Below are positions 1-6,221 of a stretch of DNA of 10,909 bases, in pieces. The notes under the pieces are model-generated. The model had not been told where the DNA came from, did not search any database, and saw nothing but the letters and a program-made list of their open reading frames with translations. Numbering within the stretch: position 1 is the first letter of the stretch; every line of letters starts with the position of its first letter. The DNA lies in contig CAKTWW010000052.1 in the NCBI GenBank assembly GCA_934630855.1, positions 1 through 10,909 on the forward strand. The letters are read 5' to 3'. The DNA is from an uncultured Collinsella sp. (GTDB taxonomy: Bacteria > Actinomycetota > Coriobacteriia > Coriobacteriales > Coriobacteriaceae). The position numbers were made by a program, and so were the translations under genes.

Positions 1-345
1 TACATTAGTCGTGGCGCTGCTCGGCGAAGTGGGCTCAACCCCGCCGGGTGGCATCGCTATGTTCCGATCGCGGTCGTTGTTGCGGTGATTGTCATCGCGC
101 TTGCCGCGCTTGGCTACGCCGGCGGCGGGGCCAATCTGGGCGCAATGTTTAAGTCGCCCGAACTCGCGCATGCGGGCGCGGAAGTTGTCGAGGGCGCCCA
201 GGCCCAGATGGGCATAGCACCCCAGCGCGGCATCGTCGCAGCGGCCGCAACCATCGCCGATGCTCAAAAGGACGAGGACGAGCGGGGCGACGACGCCGAA
301 ACGACCCAGACGAGCGAAGCGGCAACAACTCAATCGTCAAGATAA
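1..345 (+). CDS. C-terminal part of a membrane-anchored protein, function unknown
   Basis: The reading frame is open from the first base of the window to a TAA at 343-345, so the gene starts upstream and only its last 114 residues are seen. The visible part starts with a short basic stretch (ISRGAARRSG). One hydrophobic segment follows at about residues 20-42 (YVPIAVVVAVIVIALAALGY), long enough to cross the membrane once. The last 70 residues are rich in Ala, Glu, Asp, Gln and Thr with no recognisable domain, and look disordered. ATG or GTG codons inside the frame could be called as starts, but they would cut into or just before the membrane segment, and there is no good ribosome binding site. 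I therefore read this as the tail of a longer protein. I do not recognise the family. Confidence 0.6.
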   Translation, partial: YISRGAARRSGLNPAGWHRYVPIAVVVAVIVIALAALGYAGGGANLGAMFKSPELAHAGAEVVEGAQAQMGIAPQRGIVAAAATIADAQKDEDERGDDAETTQTSEAATTQSSR

Positions 346-402
346 GTTGCGGTGGGGCAGCTAATTTGGGACGGGGCCTTTTTGGCCGCCCAAGTGTCGA
401 AT

Positions 403-440
403 GCCAACAGCGGCTTATTCGATGTCAGTCGCCAACAGCG
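403..440. repeat. Short direct repeat in non-coding gap
   Basis: The 10-base word GCCAACAGCG occurs at 403-412 and again at 431-440, 28 bases apart. It lies in the gap between the partial first gene and the nitroreductase gene. No gene is supported between 346 and 585. The repeat could be chance or part of a larger intergenic element. Confidence 0.35.
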
Positions 441-476
441 AGCGGGCCACATTTGCGCCAAGGTGACGTGAAATGA

Positions 477-505
477 GAGGGCGCTGACCTTCTGGTCGCG
501 CCCTC
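477..505 (-). terminator. Hairpin, probable terminator of the nitroreductase gene
   Basis: GAGGGCGC (477-484) pairs perfectly with GCGCCCTC (498-505). An inner GACC/GGTC stem closes a TTCT loop, with a single T bulge at 485. Read on the minus strand the hairpin is followed by TCATTTC, a weak T-rich tail. Read on the plus strand it is followed by GAAATTG, which is not T-rich. It therefore fits better as the end of the leftward nitroreductase transcript than of the first gene. Confidence 0.5.
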
Positions 506-555
506 GAAATTGAACGTCAGATTGGCGTGAATGCGGCCCGCGCAGCGTCAACGGG

Positions 556-579
556 TCCGCCGTTCGGTAGAACGGCGGA
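556..579. other. Perfect 10-bp hairpin just after the nitroreductase stop
   Basis: TCCGCCGTTC (556-565) pairs perfectly with GAACGGCGGA (570-579) around the four-base loop GGTA. It begins six bases beyond the stop codon of the nitroreductase gene. No T-run follows on either strand, so it is not a canonical terminator. It could protect the mRNA 3' end or help the next hairpin (477-505) stop transcription. Confidence 0.5.
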
Positions 580-585
580 ACACAA

Positions 586-1107
586 CTACTTGACGTAGAC
601 GACGTTGTCGCGGCGGGGTTTGGCCTCGGGGAGCGCGTCCTCGGCATAGCCCAAGATGCAGTTGCCCACACCGCGCAGGCTGCCGTCGGCGGGCAGGCCC
701 CAGCTTGCCAGCAGTTCCAAGCCCTCGGGCGAATCGAAGACCTCGTGCGCGCGGTGGATCCAGCACGAATCGACGCCCAGGGCATACGCCGCGTTGAGCA
801 GGTTGCCCATGGCGAGCGAGCCGTCTTCCAGGTGCGTGGGCACGCTGCGGTCGACGAGCACCACCACAACGGTCTTGGCTCCGTAGAACGGATCGCCCTC
901 GCTGCCCATAACTTGGGCATTAAGCTGCGAGAGGCGCTCAACGGTCGCGGGATCGGTAACGGCGACAAATGTCACCGGCTGGCGGCCCATGCCGCTCGGT
1001 GCATACTGGCCGGCTTCGATAATACGGGCGAGCTTTTCGGCCTCGACGGGACGATCGCTGTATTTGCGGCAGCTGCGGCGGTGGATGAGCGCTTCGATAG
1101 TCTCCAT
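586..1107 (-). CDS. Nitroreductase-family FMN oxidoreductase
   Basis: A 173-residue protein of the nitroreductase superfamily: flavin (FMN)-dependent, NAD(P)H-using, cytoplasmic and normally dimeric. The N-terminus METIEALIHRRSCRKYSDRP has the family's RRSxRxY phosphate and flavin-binding signature (R10, R11, S12, R14). It is followed by the usual EAGQYAPSGMGRQP segment (residues 31-44), where the Ser and Gln contact the flavin. The central helix GSLAMGNLLNAAYALGVDSCWIH and the end-segment GNCILGYAEDALPEAKPR are also typical. At 173 residues it is a short family member. The start is the ATG at 1105-1107, which has a strong AGGAGGA site three bases upstream; a longer frame to 1176 lacks a binding site and family similarity. 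The physiological substrate cannot be told from sequence. It is a single-gene unit with its own promoter near 1209-1237. Confidence 0.9.
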   Translation of the reverse strand: METIEALIHRRSCRKYSDRPVEAEKLARIIEAGQYAPSGMGRQPVTFVAVTDPATVERLSQLNAQVMGSEGDPFYGAKTVVVVLVDRSVPTHLEDGSLAMGNLLNAAYALGVDSCWIHRAHEVFDSPEGLELLASWGLPADGSLRGVGNCILGYAEDALPEAKPRRDNVVYVK

Positions 1108-1208
1108 GGTTCCTCCTAGCGGTGGCGTTACAGATGCCCCGTTCTTACCCGCCGAGCTAAAACTGTAATCGTGCACGAAACCTCAAATAACGCTAGCTAC
1201 CAATTGGA

Positions 1209-1237
1209 AAAATAGGTTTGCATAAAACTGCTGGCAA
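1209..1237 (-). promoter_or_regulatory. Predicted sigma-70-type promoter for the nitroreductase gene
   Basis: On the minus strand TTGCCA (1237-1232) is followed by a 17-base spacer and TATTTT (1214-1209). These match the TTGACA and TATAAT consensus at five and four of six positions. Transcription would start near 1202, giving a leader of about 95 bases before the ATG. This is the best-spaced promoter pair in the AT-rich gap 1108-1402. Confidence 0.5.
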
Positions 1238-1320
1238 AATGTGAGAAGCACGTGAGATGATTAAACGTTTTATCCCGTCTACCCTGCGGTTTTTTACCAC
1301 TTGCCTAAATCATGTGCGCA

Positions 1321-1367
1321 TATCAATTGATAAAGGTTTTACTAAAGGAGTACCAACGTTTATCAAT
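1321..1367 (+). promoter_or_regulatory. Palindromic operator-like cluster upstream of the 96-residue protein gene
   Basis: TATCAATTGATA at 1321-1332 is a perfect 12-base palindrome. A third half-site, TTTATCAAT (1359-1367), is the exact reverse complement of ATTGATAAA (1326-1334), which makes a 9-base inverted repeat with 24 bases between the arms. The cluster lies in the AT-rich stretch 36-82 bases before the ATG at 1403. That is a plausible place for a repressor or activator site. No cognate regulator is identified. Confidence 0.4.
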
Positions 1368-1402
1368 GCGCCGTGGTGGCGCTGGGCCAGGAGGTAACCA
1401 TC

Positions 1403-1693
1403 ATGTTCCAGGCTGGAGATGTCGTCGAGACCGACTTCGAAGGATTTCTGAAGCTGCTGCGTTCCAAGACGCGCGCTTTCGTGTCGATTAACGATCACGA
1501 GTACTACATCACGCACACCGATGGCTATTGGCGTGTTCAGGATTGCGAGGCCCTCAACGATAAGGGCCACTTTACTGACTGCTCCGAGCTGGTCAACACG
1601 GTCTGCGAGGTTGTCGAGCTGCCTTGGATCTGCGGCAAGAGCCTGCACGATAGCTTCTCGGGCGCCACGGTCTACGAGGCCGTCGCCGCCTAG
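1403..1693 (+). CDS. Small conserved-looking protein of unknown function
   Basis: A 96-residue soluble protein with no signal peptide and no membrane segment. The start is the ATG at 1403, with AGGAGG (1389-1394) eight bases ahead; this is much better than an in-frame GTG at 1373. The sequence is balanced and looks like a folded alpha/beta domain: acidic N-terminus (MFQAGDVVETDFEGFLKLL), then strands around FVSINDHEYYITHTDGYWRV (residues 26-45), then a helix around SELVNTVCEVVEL. It has four cysteines (48, 60, 68, 77) that are not in a zinc-ribbon CxxC pattern. I do not recognise the family. It is monocistronic: the palindrome cluster lies upstream and a strong terminator starts 28 bases after the stop. 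Confidence 0.8.
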   Translation: MFQAGDVVETDFEGFLKLLRSKTRAFVSINDHEYYITHTDGYWRVQDCEALNDKGHFTDCSELVNTVCEVVELPWICGKSLHDSFSGATVYEAVAA

Positions 1694-1720
1694 CGATTAC
1701 AACAACGCGATTTTCCCGCT

Positions 1721-1753
1721 ACCGCCGGCGCTGCCCCCGCGCCGGCGGTTTTT
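1721..1753 (+). terminator. Strong intrinsic terminator
   Basis: ACCGCCGGCG (1721-1730) pairs perfectly with CGCCGGCGGT (1740-1749) and runs straight into a TTTTT tract (1749-1753). It ends the transcript of the 96-residue protein gene and insulates it from the MarR operon. Confidence 0.9.
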
Positions 1754-1796
1754 CTGTCGATAGGTCATGAAGGTGCATCCATTTTCGGCACGTCTG

Positions 1797-1825
1797 TTGA
1801 CGATGGTCAAAACTCGGACTAACCT
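1797..1825 (+). promoter_or_regulatory. Predicted promoter of the MarR-ABC operon
   Basis: TTGACG (1797-1802) is followed at a 17-base spacing by TAACCT (1820-1825). The -35 matches five of six consensus bases; the -10 is weak (T, A and the final T). The expected start of transcription is near 1832. The first operator-like repeat (1806-1821) fills the spacer, so a bound repressor would exclude RNA polymerase. A weak -10 with an embedded operator suits a promoter that is normally shut. Confidence 0.5.
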
Positions 1826-1853
1826 AATTTCGAAATAGTCAAAACTCGGACTA
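1806..1853 (+). promoter_or_regulatory. Tandem operator-like repeats, probable MarR binding sites
   Basis: The 16-base word GTCAAAACTCGGACTA occurs exactly at 1806-1821 and again at 1838-1853, offset by 32 bases (about three helical turns). Each copy is itself an interrupted inverted repeat. The second reads TAGTC-N8-GACTA (1836-1853); the first has GTC-N8-GAC with the left arm starting GG instead of TA. The second copy ends 15 bases before the MarR start codon. MarR-family dimers bind inverted repeats of this size and commonly repress their own operons. The assignment to this MarR protein is inference from position. Confidence 0.65.
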
Positions 1854-1868
1854 TCGAATGGGGGAAGA

Positions 1869-2369
1869 ATGGAACGCGCGGTTACGCTGGTCGATCTGGA
1901 CCGGATGTTCAATGCGATCGACCATATCTATTCGGAGTTCTCGCGTACCTGCGGTCTTTCGGACTGCTCCTATTGGATGCTCGTCGATACCGACAAGGCG
2001 GGCGGATGTGTCGCGGTGAGTCGGCTGACGAGCGAATGGTATTACAGCAAGCAAACCATCAACTCGGCAATTAAGACGCTGGCGGCACGAGGGCTTGCGA
2101 CGCTGGAGTTTGCCGAGGGCAGCCGAAAGAACAAGGTCGTGTGCCTCACCGAAGAAGGCAAGCGGTTTGCAAAGCGATACGCGGCGCCGGCGCAAAAAGC
2201 CGAACAGCGAGCTTTTGATGCGCTCGAGCCGGGGGAGCAGCAAGAGCTCATGCGCCTGTTCGGTAAATTTTCTCATGCGCTGGGCGAAGAGTGCGAGGTA
2301 TTTAAACAGTGCATCGCCGCAGAAAAGCAGGCAGAAGATCAAGGTGAGGGGGAGTCGTGCGACTCTTAA
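1869..2369 (+). CDS. MarR-family transcriptional regulator
   Basis: A 166-residue winged-helix regulator of the MarR family, which bind DNA as dimers and release it on binding small, often phenolic or toxic, molecules. Residues 1-30 form the N-terminal dimerisation helix. The helix-turn-helix spans about residues 47-75, with the recognition helix around YSKQTINSAIKTLAARG (59-75). The wing is EFAEGSRKNKVVCLTEEG (80-97), with the family's basic-loop-then-LTxEG pattern. The C-terminal helices (105-150) would close the dimer. The ATG at 1869 has GGGGGAAG just upstream. It is the first gene of an operon: its last codons overlap the start of the first ABC gene by 13 bases, indicating translational coupling. 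It most likely represses this promoter through the tandem repeats at 1806-1853 and senses a substrate or inducer of the exporter. The ligand is unknown. Confidence 0.9.
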   Translation: MERAVTLVDLDRMFNAIDHIYSEFSRTCGLSDCSYWMLVDTDKAGGCVAVSRLTSEWYYSKQTINSAIKTLAARGLATLEFAEGSRKNKVVCLTEEGKRFAKRYAAPAQKAEQRAFDALEPGEQQELMRLFGKFSHALGEECEVFKQCIAAEKQAEDQGEGESCDS

Positions 2370-4093
2370 TGAGGTTTATGAAGCCGTACCGTAGGCTCGT
2401 TGCGGTGACGCTGCTGGTGTTGCTGATCGACAACGTGGGCACGCTGCTGGTGCCCACGATGCTGGCGAACATGGTCAACACCGGCATCACCACGGGCGAT
2501 GTCGACTACATCCTGCGCAATGGTTTCTATATGCTCATCGCGACCGGCATGGCCAGCGGCGGCGCGGTGCTGGGCTGCTATCTTTCGGCCCGCCTGGCGG
2601 CCAACGTCGCTTGCGACATCCGCAACGCTGTCTACGACAAGTCGCTCGAGCTGTCCGCCAGCGATTTTGAGCGCTTTGGCACCGGATCGATGATCACGCG
2701 CTCGCTCAACGACATCAATGTGATCCAACAGGCAATTTTGCAGACCATTCAGCTGGTGCTGCCGGTGCCGTTTCTGGCGGTGGCGGGCATCATCTTTGCT
2801 TGGTTTATCGATCCGGCCATGGGCACGCTTTTGGGCGTGGTCGTGGTGATCGTGCTGGTCGCGGCAGTCTTTACGGTTACCAACGCGGCGCCGATCTTTA
2901 TGCGCCTGCAGGGTTTTATCGACCGCATGAACGTGGTGCTGCGCGAGAACATCGTGGGCGTGCGCGTCATCCGTGCATTTAACAAGGAGCGTCACGAGGA
3001 GCAGCGCCTGGACGAGGTGTTTAGCGATTACGCGGCCAATGCCATCAGGGTCAACCACCTGTTTGTGGGACTCGACAGCTCCAGCTTCTTTTTGATGAAC
3101 ATCGCCGAAGTGGCAGTGCTGTGGGTGGGCGGTAACCGTGTGGGCGCCCATGCTATGCAGATCGCGAGTATCTCGGCGGTGCTGGAGTACGCGATTCTGA
3201 TCCTCTTTTTTGTGATGATGGCCCAGATGGTAGTGCTAACGCTTCCGCGCGCCGCCGCGTGCCTCAACCGTGCGCAGCAGGTGCTGGAAATTGAGCCGAG
3301 CATCGTAGACGGCGAGCGCACGTTGGACGACGGCGCGCTAAAGTCCGAGGATGGAGCGGACGCGGTCGCCGTGTTCGACCATATGTCGTTCCGTTTTGAC
3401 GATGCCGACGAGGAAACGCTGTGCGACCTGAGCTTTGCTTGCCGCCGCGGCCAGACCACGGCGATCGTGGGTTCGACGGGCTCGGGCAAGTCGACGGTGG
3501 CAAAGCTCCTGCTGCGCTTCCACGATGCCACCAGGGGTTCCATTCGCTTGGATGGCGTCGATCTGCGCGAGCTTTCGCAAGACGAGATTCGCGGGCGTAT
3601 TGCCTACGTGCCGCAGAAGGCATGGCTGTTCTCGGGCACCGTGGCGAGCAATCTGCGCTTTGGCAATGAGGATGCGACCGAGGCGGACATGCTGCACGCG
3701 CTCGAGGTTGCCCAGAGTACCTTTGTGCTCGATCAGCCGCAGGGGCTCGATACGCCGGTCGCCCAGGGCGGCACGAACTTCTCGGGCGGCCAGCGCCAGC
3801 GCCTGGCGATTGCTCGCGCACTCATGAAGCGCGCCGACCTGTACATCTTCGATGACAGTTTTTCAGCCCTGGACTTTAAGACCGATGCGGCGCTGCGCCA
3901 TGCGCTGCAGGACGAGACATGCGATGCCGCGGTGCTTATCATCGCGCAGCGCATCTCGACGATTTTGCATGCCGACCAGATTGTCGTGCTCAAGGACGGC
4001 GAGGTCGTGGGTCTGGGCACGCACGACGAGCTCATGGAAACCTGCGAGGTGTACCGCGCTATCGCGGAGTCGCAGATGAAGGGAGGTGAGTAG
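2357..4093 (+). CDS. ABC exporter half-transporter, subunit with degenerate ATP site
   Basis: A 578-residue half-transporter with an N-terminal six-helix exporter domain (about residues 1-310) and a C-terminal ATPase domain (about 335-578). Visible motifs are Walker A GSTGSGKST (372-380), Q-loop VPQKAW, signature FSGGQ (475-479), Walker B LYIFDD (495-500) and D-loop SALD. Two catalytic residues are changed: the glutamate after Walker B is Asp500, and the switch histidine is Gln531 (IIAQRIST). This is the pattern of the degenerate-site subunit of heterodimeric exporters such as TM287/288, BmrCD, LmrCD and EfrAB. I chose the GTG at 2357 because AGGGGGAG ends just before it and the family usually begins MRLL/MKLL. 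The alternative is the ATG at 2369, which overlaps the marR stop but lies farther from the binding site. It partners the next gene, whose start is two bases past this stop. The likely role is drug or toxic-compound export at the inner membrane; the substrate is unknown. Confidence 0.93.
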   Translation: MRLLMRFMKPYRRLVAVTLLVLLIDNVGTLLVPTMLANMVNTGITTGDVDYILRNGFYMLIATGMASGGAVLGCYLSARLAANVACDIRNAVYDKSLELSASDFERFGTGSMITRSLNDINVIQQAILQTIQLVLPVPFLAVAGIIFAWFIDPAMGTLLGVVVVIVLVAAVFTVTNAAPIFMRLQGFIDRMNVVLRENIVGVRVIRAFNKERHEEQRLDEVFSDYAANAIRVNHLFVGLDSSSFFLMNIAEVAVLWVGGNRVGAHAMQIASISAVLEYAILILFFVMMAQMVVLTLPRAAACLNRAQQVLEIEPSIVDGERTLDDGALKSEDGADAVAVFDHMSFRFDDADEETLCDLSFACRRGQTTAIVGSTGSGKSTVAKLLLRFHDATRGSIRLDGVDLRELSQDEIRGRIAYVPQKAWLFSGTVASNLRFGNEDATEADMLHALEVAQSTFVLDQPQGLDTPVAQGGTNFSGGQRQRLAIARALMKRADLYIFDDSFSALDFKTDAALRHALQDETCDAAVLIIAQRISTILHADQIVVLKDGEVVGLGTHDELMETCEVYRAIAESQMKGGE

Positions 4094-4094
4094 C

Positions 4095-6110
4095 ATGACC
4101 GAGGAGCTCAAGAAGCAGGGTGGCGCAATCGACGACATTGCCGCAGAGGTAACCGAGGCAACGGGCGGCATGACGACCGCGGTGCCCGAGCTGGATGCCG
4201 CCGCCAAGGCTGCAGCCGAGCGCGAGGCTCGCCGCCAGGCGCTCTACGAGGAAAACGAGCGCGCCGAGGACGAGCGCGCCCGCGCCGAGGCGGAGCGCAT
4301 GCGAGATGTGGACGACGATGACGAGGATGAGACGCCCCGCGACACCTGGGCGACGGTGCGCCGTCTGTGGAGCGAGGCCGCCGGCGATCATTGGCGCTTC
4401 TATATCGTGTTCGCAAGCATCGTGTTCTATGTCATTTTTAACACCGCCGCGCCGGCGTACAGCGCTCTTGTTATCGACGAGCTGTGGGAGCACATACAGG
4501 CGGCGTTTGCCAACAACACCACCTTCAGCATTACTTGGGAGAACTGCGGCAAGACCATCTTCGTCTACTTTATGATCTGGACCGCCGCCGGTTCGTTCTA
4601 TGCGCTGCAGAGCTTTTTGATGTCGAGTGTCGCCGAGCGCCTCAACCTGCGTCTGCGTAACCGCATCGCGCAAAAGCTCAGCCGCCTGCCGCTTGCCTAC
4701 TTTGATGCACATCGCCCCGGCGAGGTGGTCAGCCGCGCGACCAACGACTTGGACAAGATGTCCGAGAGTATGCAGCGCGGATTGCTGCAGCTGCTGGTGT
4801 CGATCGGTACCGTGTCGGGCGCCATCATCATGATGCTCGTGTATAGCGTTCAGCTCACGTTCATCTTCTTGGGCTTTACGGCAGCGTCGCTGCTGGTGAC
4901 CAAGGTGGTCTCGGCCCGCACGCATGCGGTGACCGGCGAGCGCCAGGAGTGGGTCTCCAAGATCACGAGTGCGGTCGAGGAAGGCTATTCGGGCCGTCTG
5001 GTGATTCGCGCGTTCAATCGCGAGCGCCAGAGCTCTGCCGAGGTGCACGAGGCCTCGGGCGAGCTGGCGCGCGTGAGCACCAAGGCCGACTTTATGATCA
5101 ACGCCGTCGGTCCTGCGGTTCGCTTTATCGGCCGCCTGGCGCAGATCGTGATCGCGCTCGTGGGCTGCAACATGTTGGTCGCCGGCCAGATGACCGTCGG
5201 CGTGTTCCAGGCGTTCTTCCAGTTTATCAACGGGGCGTCCGAGCCCATGACGCAGCTCTCGTTTACCTTCAACTCGCTGCAGAGTGCGCTGGCGAGCGCG
5301 GAGCGCGTGTTCGATCTGCTCGACGAGCCCGAGATGGAGGCCGACCCGCTGCCGACCGAGGCCGCCAAGCTGCCGGGTCGCGTGGAGGGCCGCGTCGCCT
5401 TTGAGCATGTGCGCTTTGGCTATACGCCCGAAAAGCCACTCATGCGCGACGTTTCGTTTACCGCTGAGCCGGGCCAGAAGATCGCGGTGGTGGGCACCAC
5501 GGGCGCGGGCAAGACCACGCTCATCAACCTGCTCATGCGCTTTTACGAGATTGACGGTGGGCGCATCACGCTCGACGGCGTGGACACGAGTCGCATGGAC
5601 CGCGGCGAGCTGCGCCAGCAGTTTGGCATGGTGCTGCAGGATGCGTGGCTGTTCGATGGCACCATCGCCGAGAACATCGCCTACGGTTGTCCCGAGGCGA
5701 CGCGCGACGAGATCGTGGCGGCCGCCCGTGCCGCGCAGGTCGACTTCTTTGTGCGCACCATGCCGCAGGGCTACGACACGCGCGTGGCGAACGACGCCGA
5801 GAGCATCAGCCAGGGGCAGCGCCAGCTGCTGACCATCGCGCGCGTGCTGCTCAACAACCCGGCGATCCTCATTCTGGACGAGGCGACGTCGAGCGTGGAT
5901 ACGCGCACCGAGCTTGCCATCGGCCGTGCCATGGACGCGCTCATGCGCGGGCGCACGAGCTTTGTGATCGCGCATCGCCTGTCGACGATTGTGGATGCCG
6001 ACCTGATTTTGGTCATGGATCACGGCAACATCATCGAGCAGGGCACGCATAGGGAGCTGCTGGCAGCCGAGGGCGCCTACGCCGACCTCTACCTGAGCCA
6101 GTTCGCATAA
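4095..6110 (+). CDS. ABC exporter half-transporter, catalytically canonical subunit with long N-terminal extension
   Basis: A 671-residue half-transporter and partner of the preceding gene. The first ~98 residues are hydrophilic: Ala/Glu/Arg-rich helix with likely coiled coil (about 33-75), then an acidic run (DDDDEDE) before the first membrane helix at HWRFYIVFASIVFYVIF (from residue 99). The ATPase domain has A-loop FGY, Walker A GTTGAGKTT (467-475, Lys473), Q-loop VLQDAW, Walker B ILILDE with catalytic Glu596, D-loop SSVD and switch His627 (VIAHRLST). The signature is degenerate, ISQGQ (571-575) in place of LSGGQ. This is the exact complement of the first subunit: this Walker A/B/His set pairs with the partner's FSGGQ to make the one active ATP site. 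The ATG at 4095 has GGGAGG eight bases ahead. The GTG at 4086 lies within that binding site, so I did not use it. A bidirectional terminator ends the operon. Confidence 0.93.
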   Translation: MTEELKKQGGAIDDIAAEVTEATGGMTTAVPELDAAAKAAAEREARRQALYEENERAEDERARAEAERMRDVDDDDEDETPRDTWATVRRLWSEAAGDHWRFYIVFASIVFYVIFNTAAPAYSALVIDELWEHIQAAFANNTTFSITWENCGKTIFVYFMIWTAAGSFYALQSFLMSSVAERLNLRLRNRIAQKLSRLPLAYFDAHRPGEVVSRATNDLDKMSESMQRGLLQLLVSIGTVSGAIIMMLVYSVQLTFIFLGFTAASLLVTKVVSARTHAVTGERQEWVSKITSAVEEGYSGRLVIRAFNRERQSSAEVHEASGELARVSTKADFMINAVGPAVRFIGRLAQIVIALVGCNMLVAGQMTVGVFQAFFQFINGASEPMTQLSFTFNSLQSALASAERVFDLLDEPEMEADPLPTEAAKLPGRVEGRVAFEHVRFGYTPEKPLMRDVSFTAEPGQKIAVVGTTGAGKTTLINLLMRFYEIDGGRITLDGVDTSRMDRGELRQQFGMVLQDAWLFDGTIAENIAYGCPEATRDEIVAAARAAQVDFFVRTMPQGYDTRVANDAESISQGQRQLLTIARVLLNNPAILILDEATSSVDTRTELAIGRAMDALMRGRTSFVIAHRLSTIVDADLILVMDHGNIIEQGTHRELLAAEGAYADLYLSQFA

Positions 6111-6118
6111 GGTGATAA

Positions 6119-6131
6119 AGGGACAGTCCCT
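6119..6131. repeat. Perfect odd palindrome AGGGACAGTCCCT
   Basis: AGGGAC (6119-6124) and GTCCCT (6126-6131) are perfect reverse complements around a single A. It lies between the stop of the second ABC gene and the terminator at 6149, and is followed by TGTCACAT (6135-6142). Such GGGACxGTCCC words resemble small dispersed palindromic elements, but only one copy is present in this window. Confidence 0.4.
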
Positions 6132-6148
6132 CATGTCACATCGAAAAG

Positions 6149-6185
6149 AAGGCGCGCCGGGGATGGGTTCCCTGGCGCGCCTTTT
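6149..6185. terminator. Bidirectional terminator between the ABC operon and cysE
   Basis: AAGGCGCGCC (6149-6158) pairs perfectly with GGCGCGCCTT (6174-6183). The stem continues inward through a G-U pair and GGGA/TCCC to the loop TGGGT (6164-6168), about 15 base pairs in all. The plus strand ends in TTTT (6182-6185). The minus strand reads into TTCTTTTC. It can therefore stop both the rightward ABC operon and the leftward cysE transcript. Confidence 0.9.
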
Positions 6186-6221
6186 GCGTTGATGCGGATG
6201 ATACTTGCGCTGCTTACGTCC

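Noticed and set aside
330..968. 212-codon minus-strand frame overlapping the nitroreductase gene
   Set aside because: It is out of frame with the clear nitroreductase and has no domain. Its C-terminal part only reflects a non-coding gap that happens to be open.
1366..1491. 41-codon ORF after AAAGGAG (1344-1350) with ATG at 1366
   Set aside because: The spacing of about 15 bases is too long, the product is Arg-rich, and it overlaps the better-supported gene at 1403 in another frame.
2366..3151. 261-codon minus-strand frame opposite the first ABC gene
   Set aside because: His/Gln/Arg-rich antisense shadow of a well-supported transporter gene.
4086..4094. GTG at 4086 as the start of the second ABC gene
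   Set aside because: The GTG lies inside the GGGAGGTGA ribosome binding site that serves the ATG at 4095.
4059..6134. 691-codon open frame on the minus strand opposite the second ABC gene
   Set aside because: It is the antisense shadow of a high-GC gene whose plus-strand product has all ABC exporter motifs. The minus product is His/Arg/Gln-rich, with no domain and no ribosome binding site.
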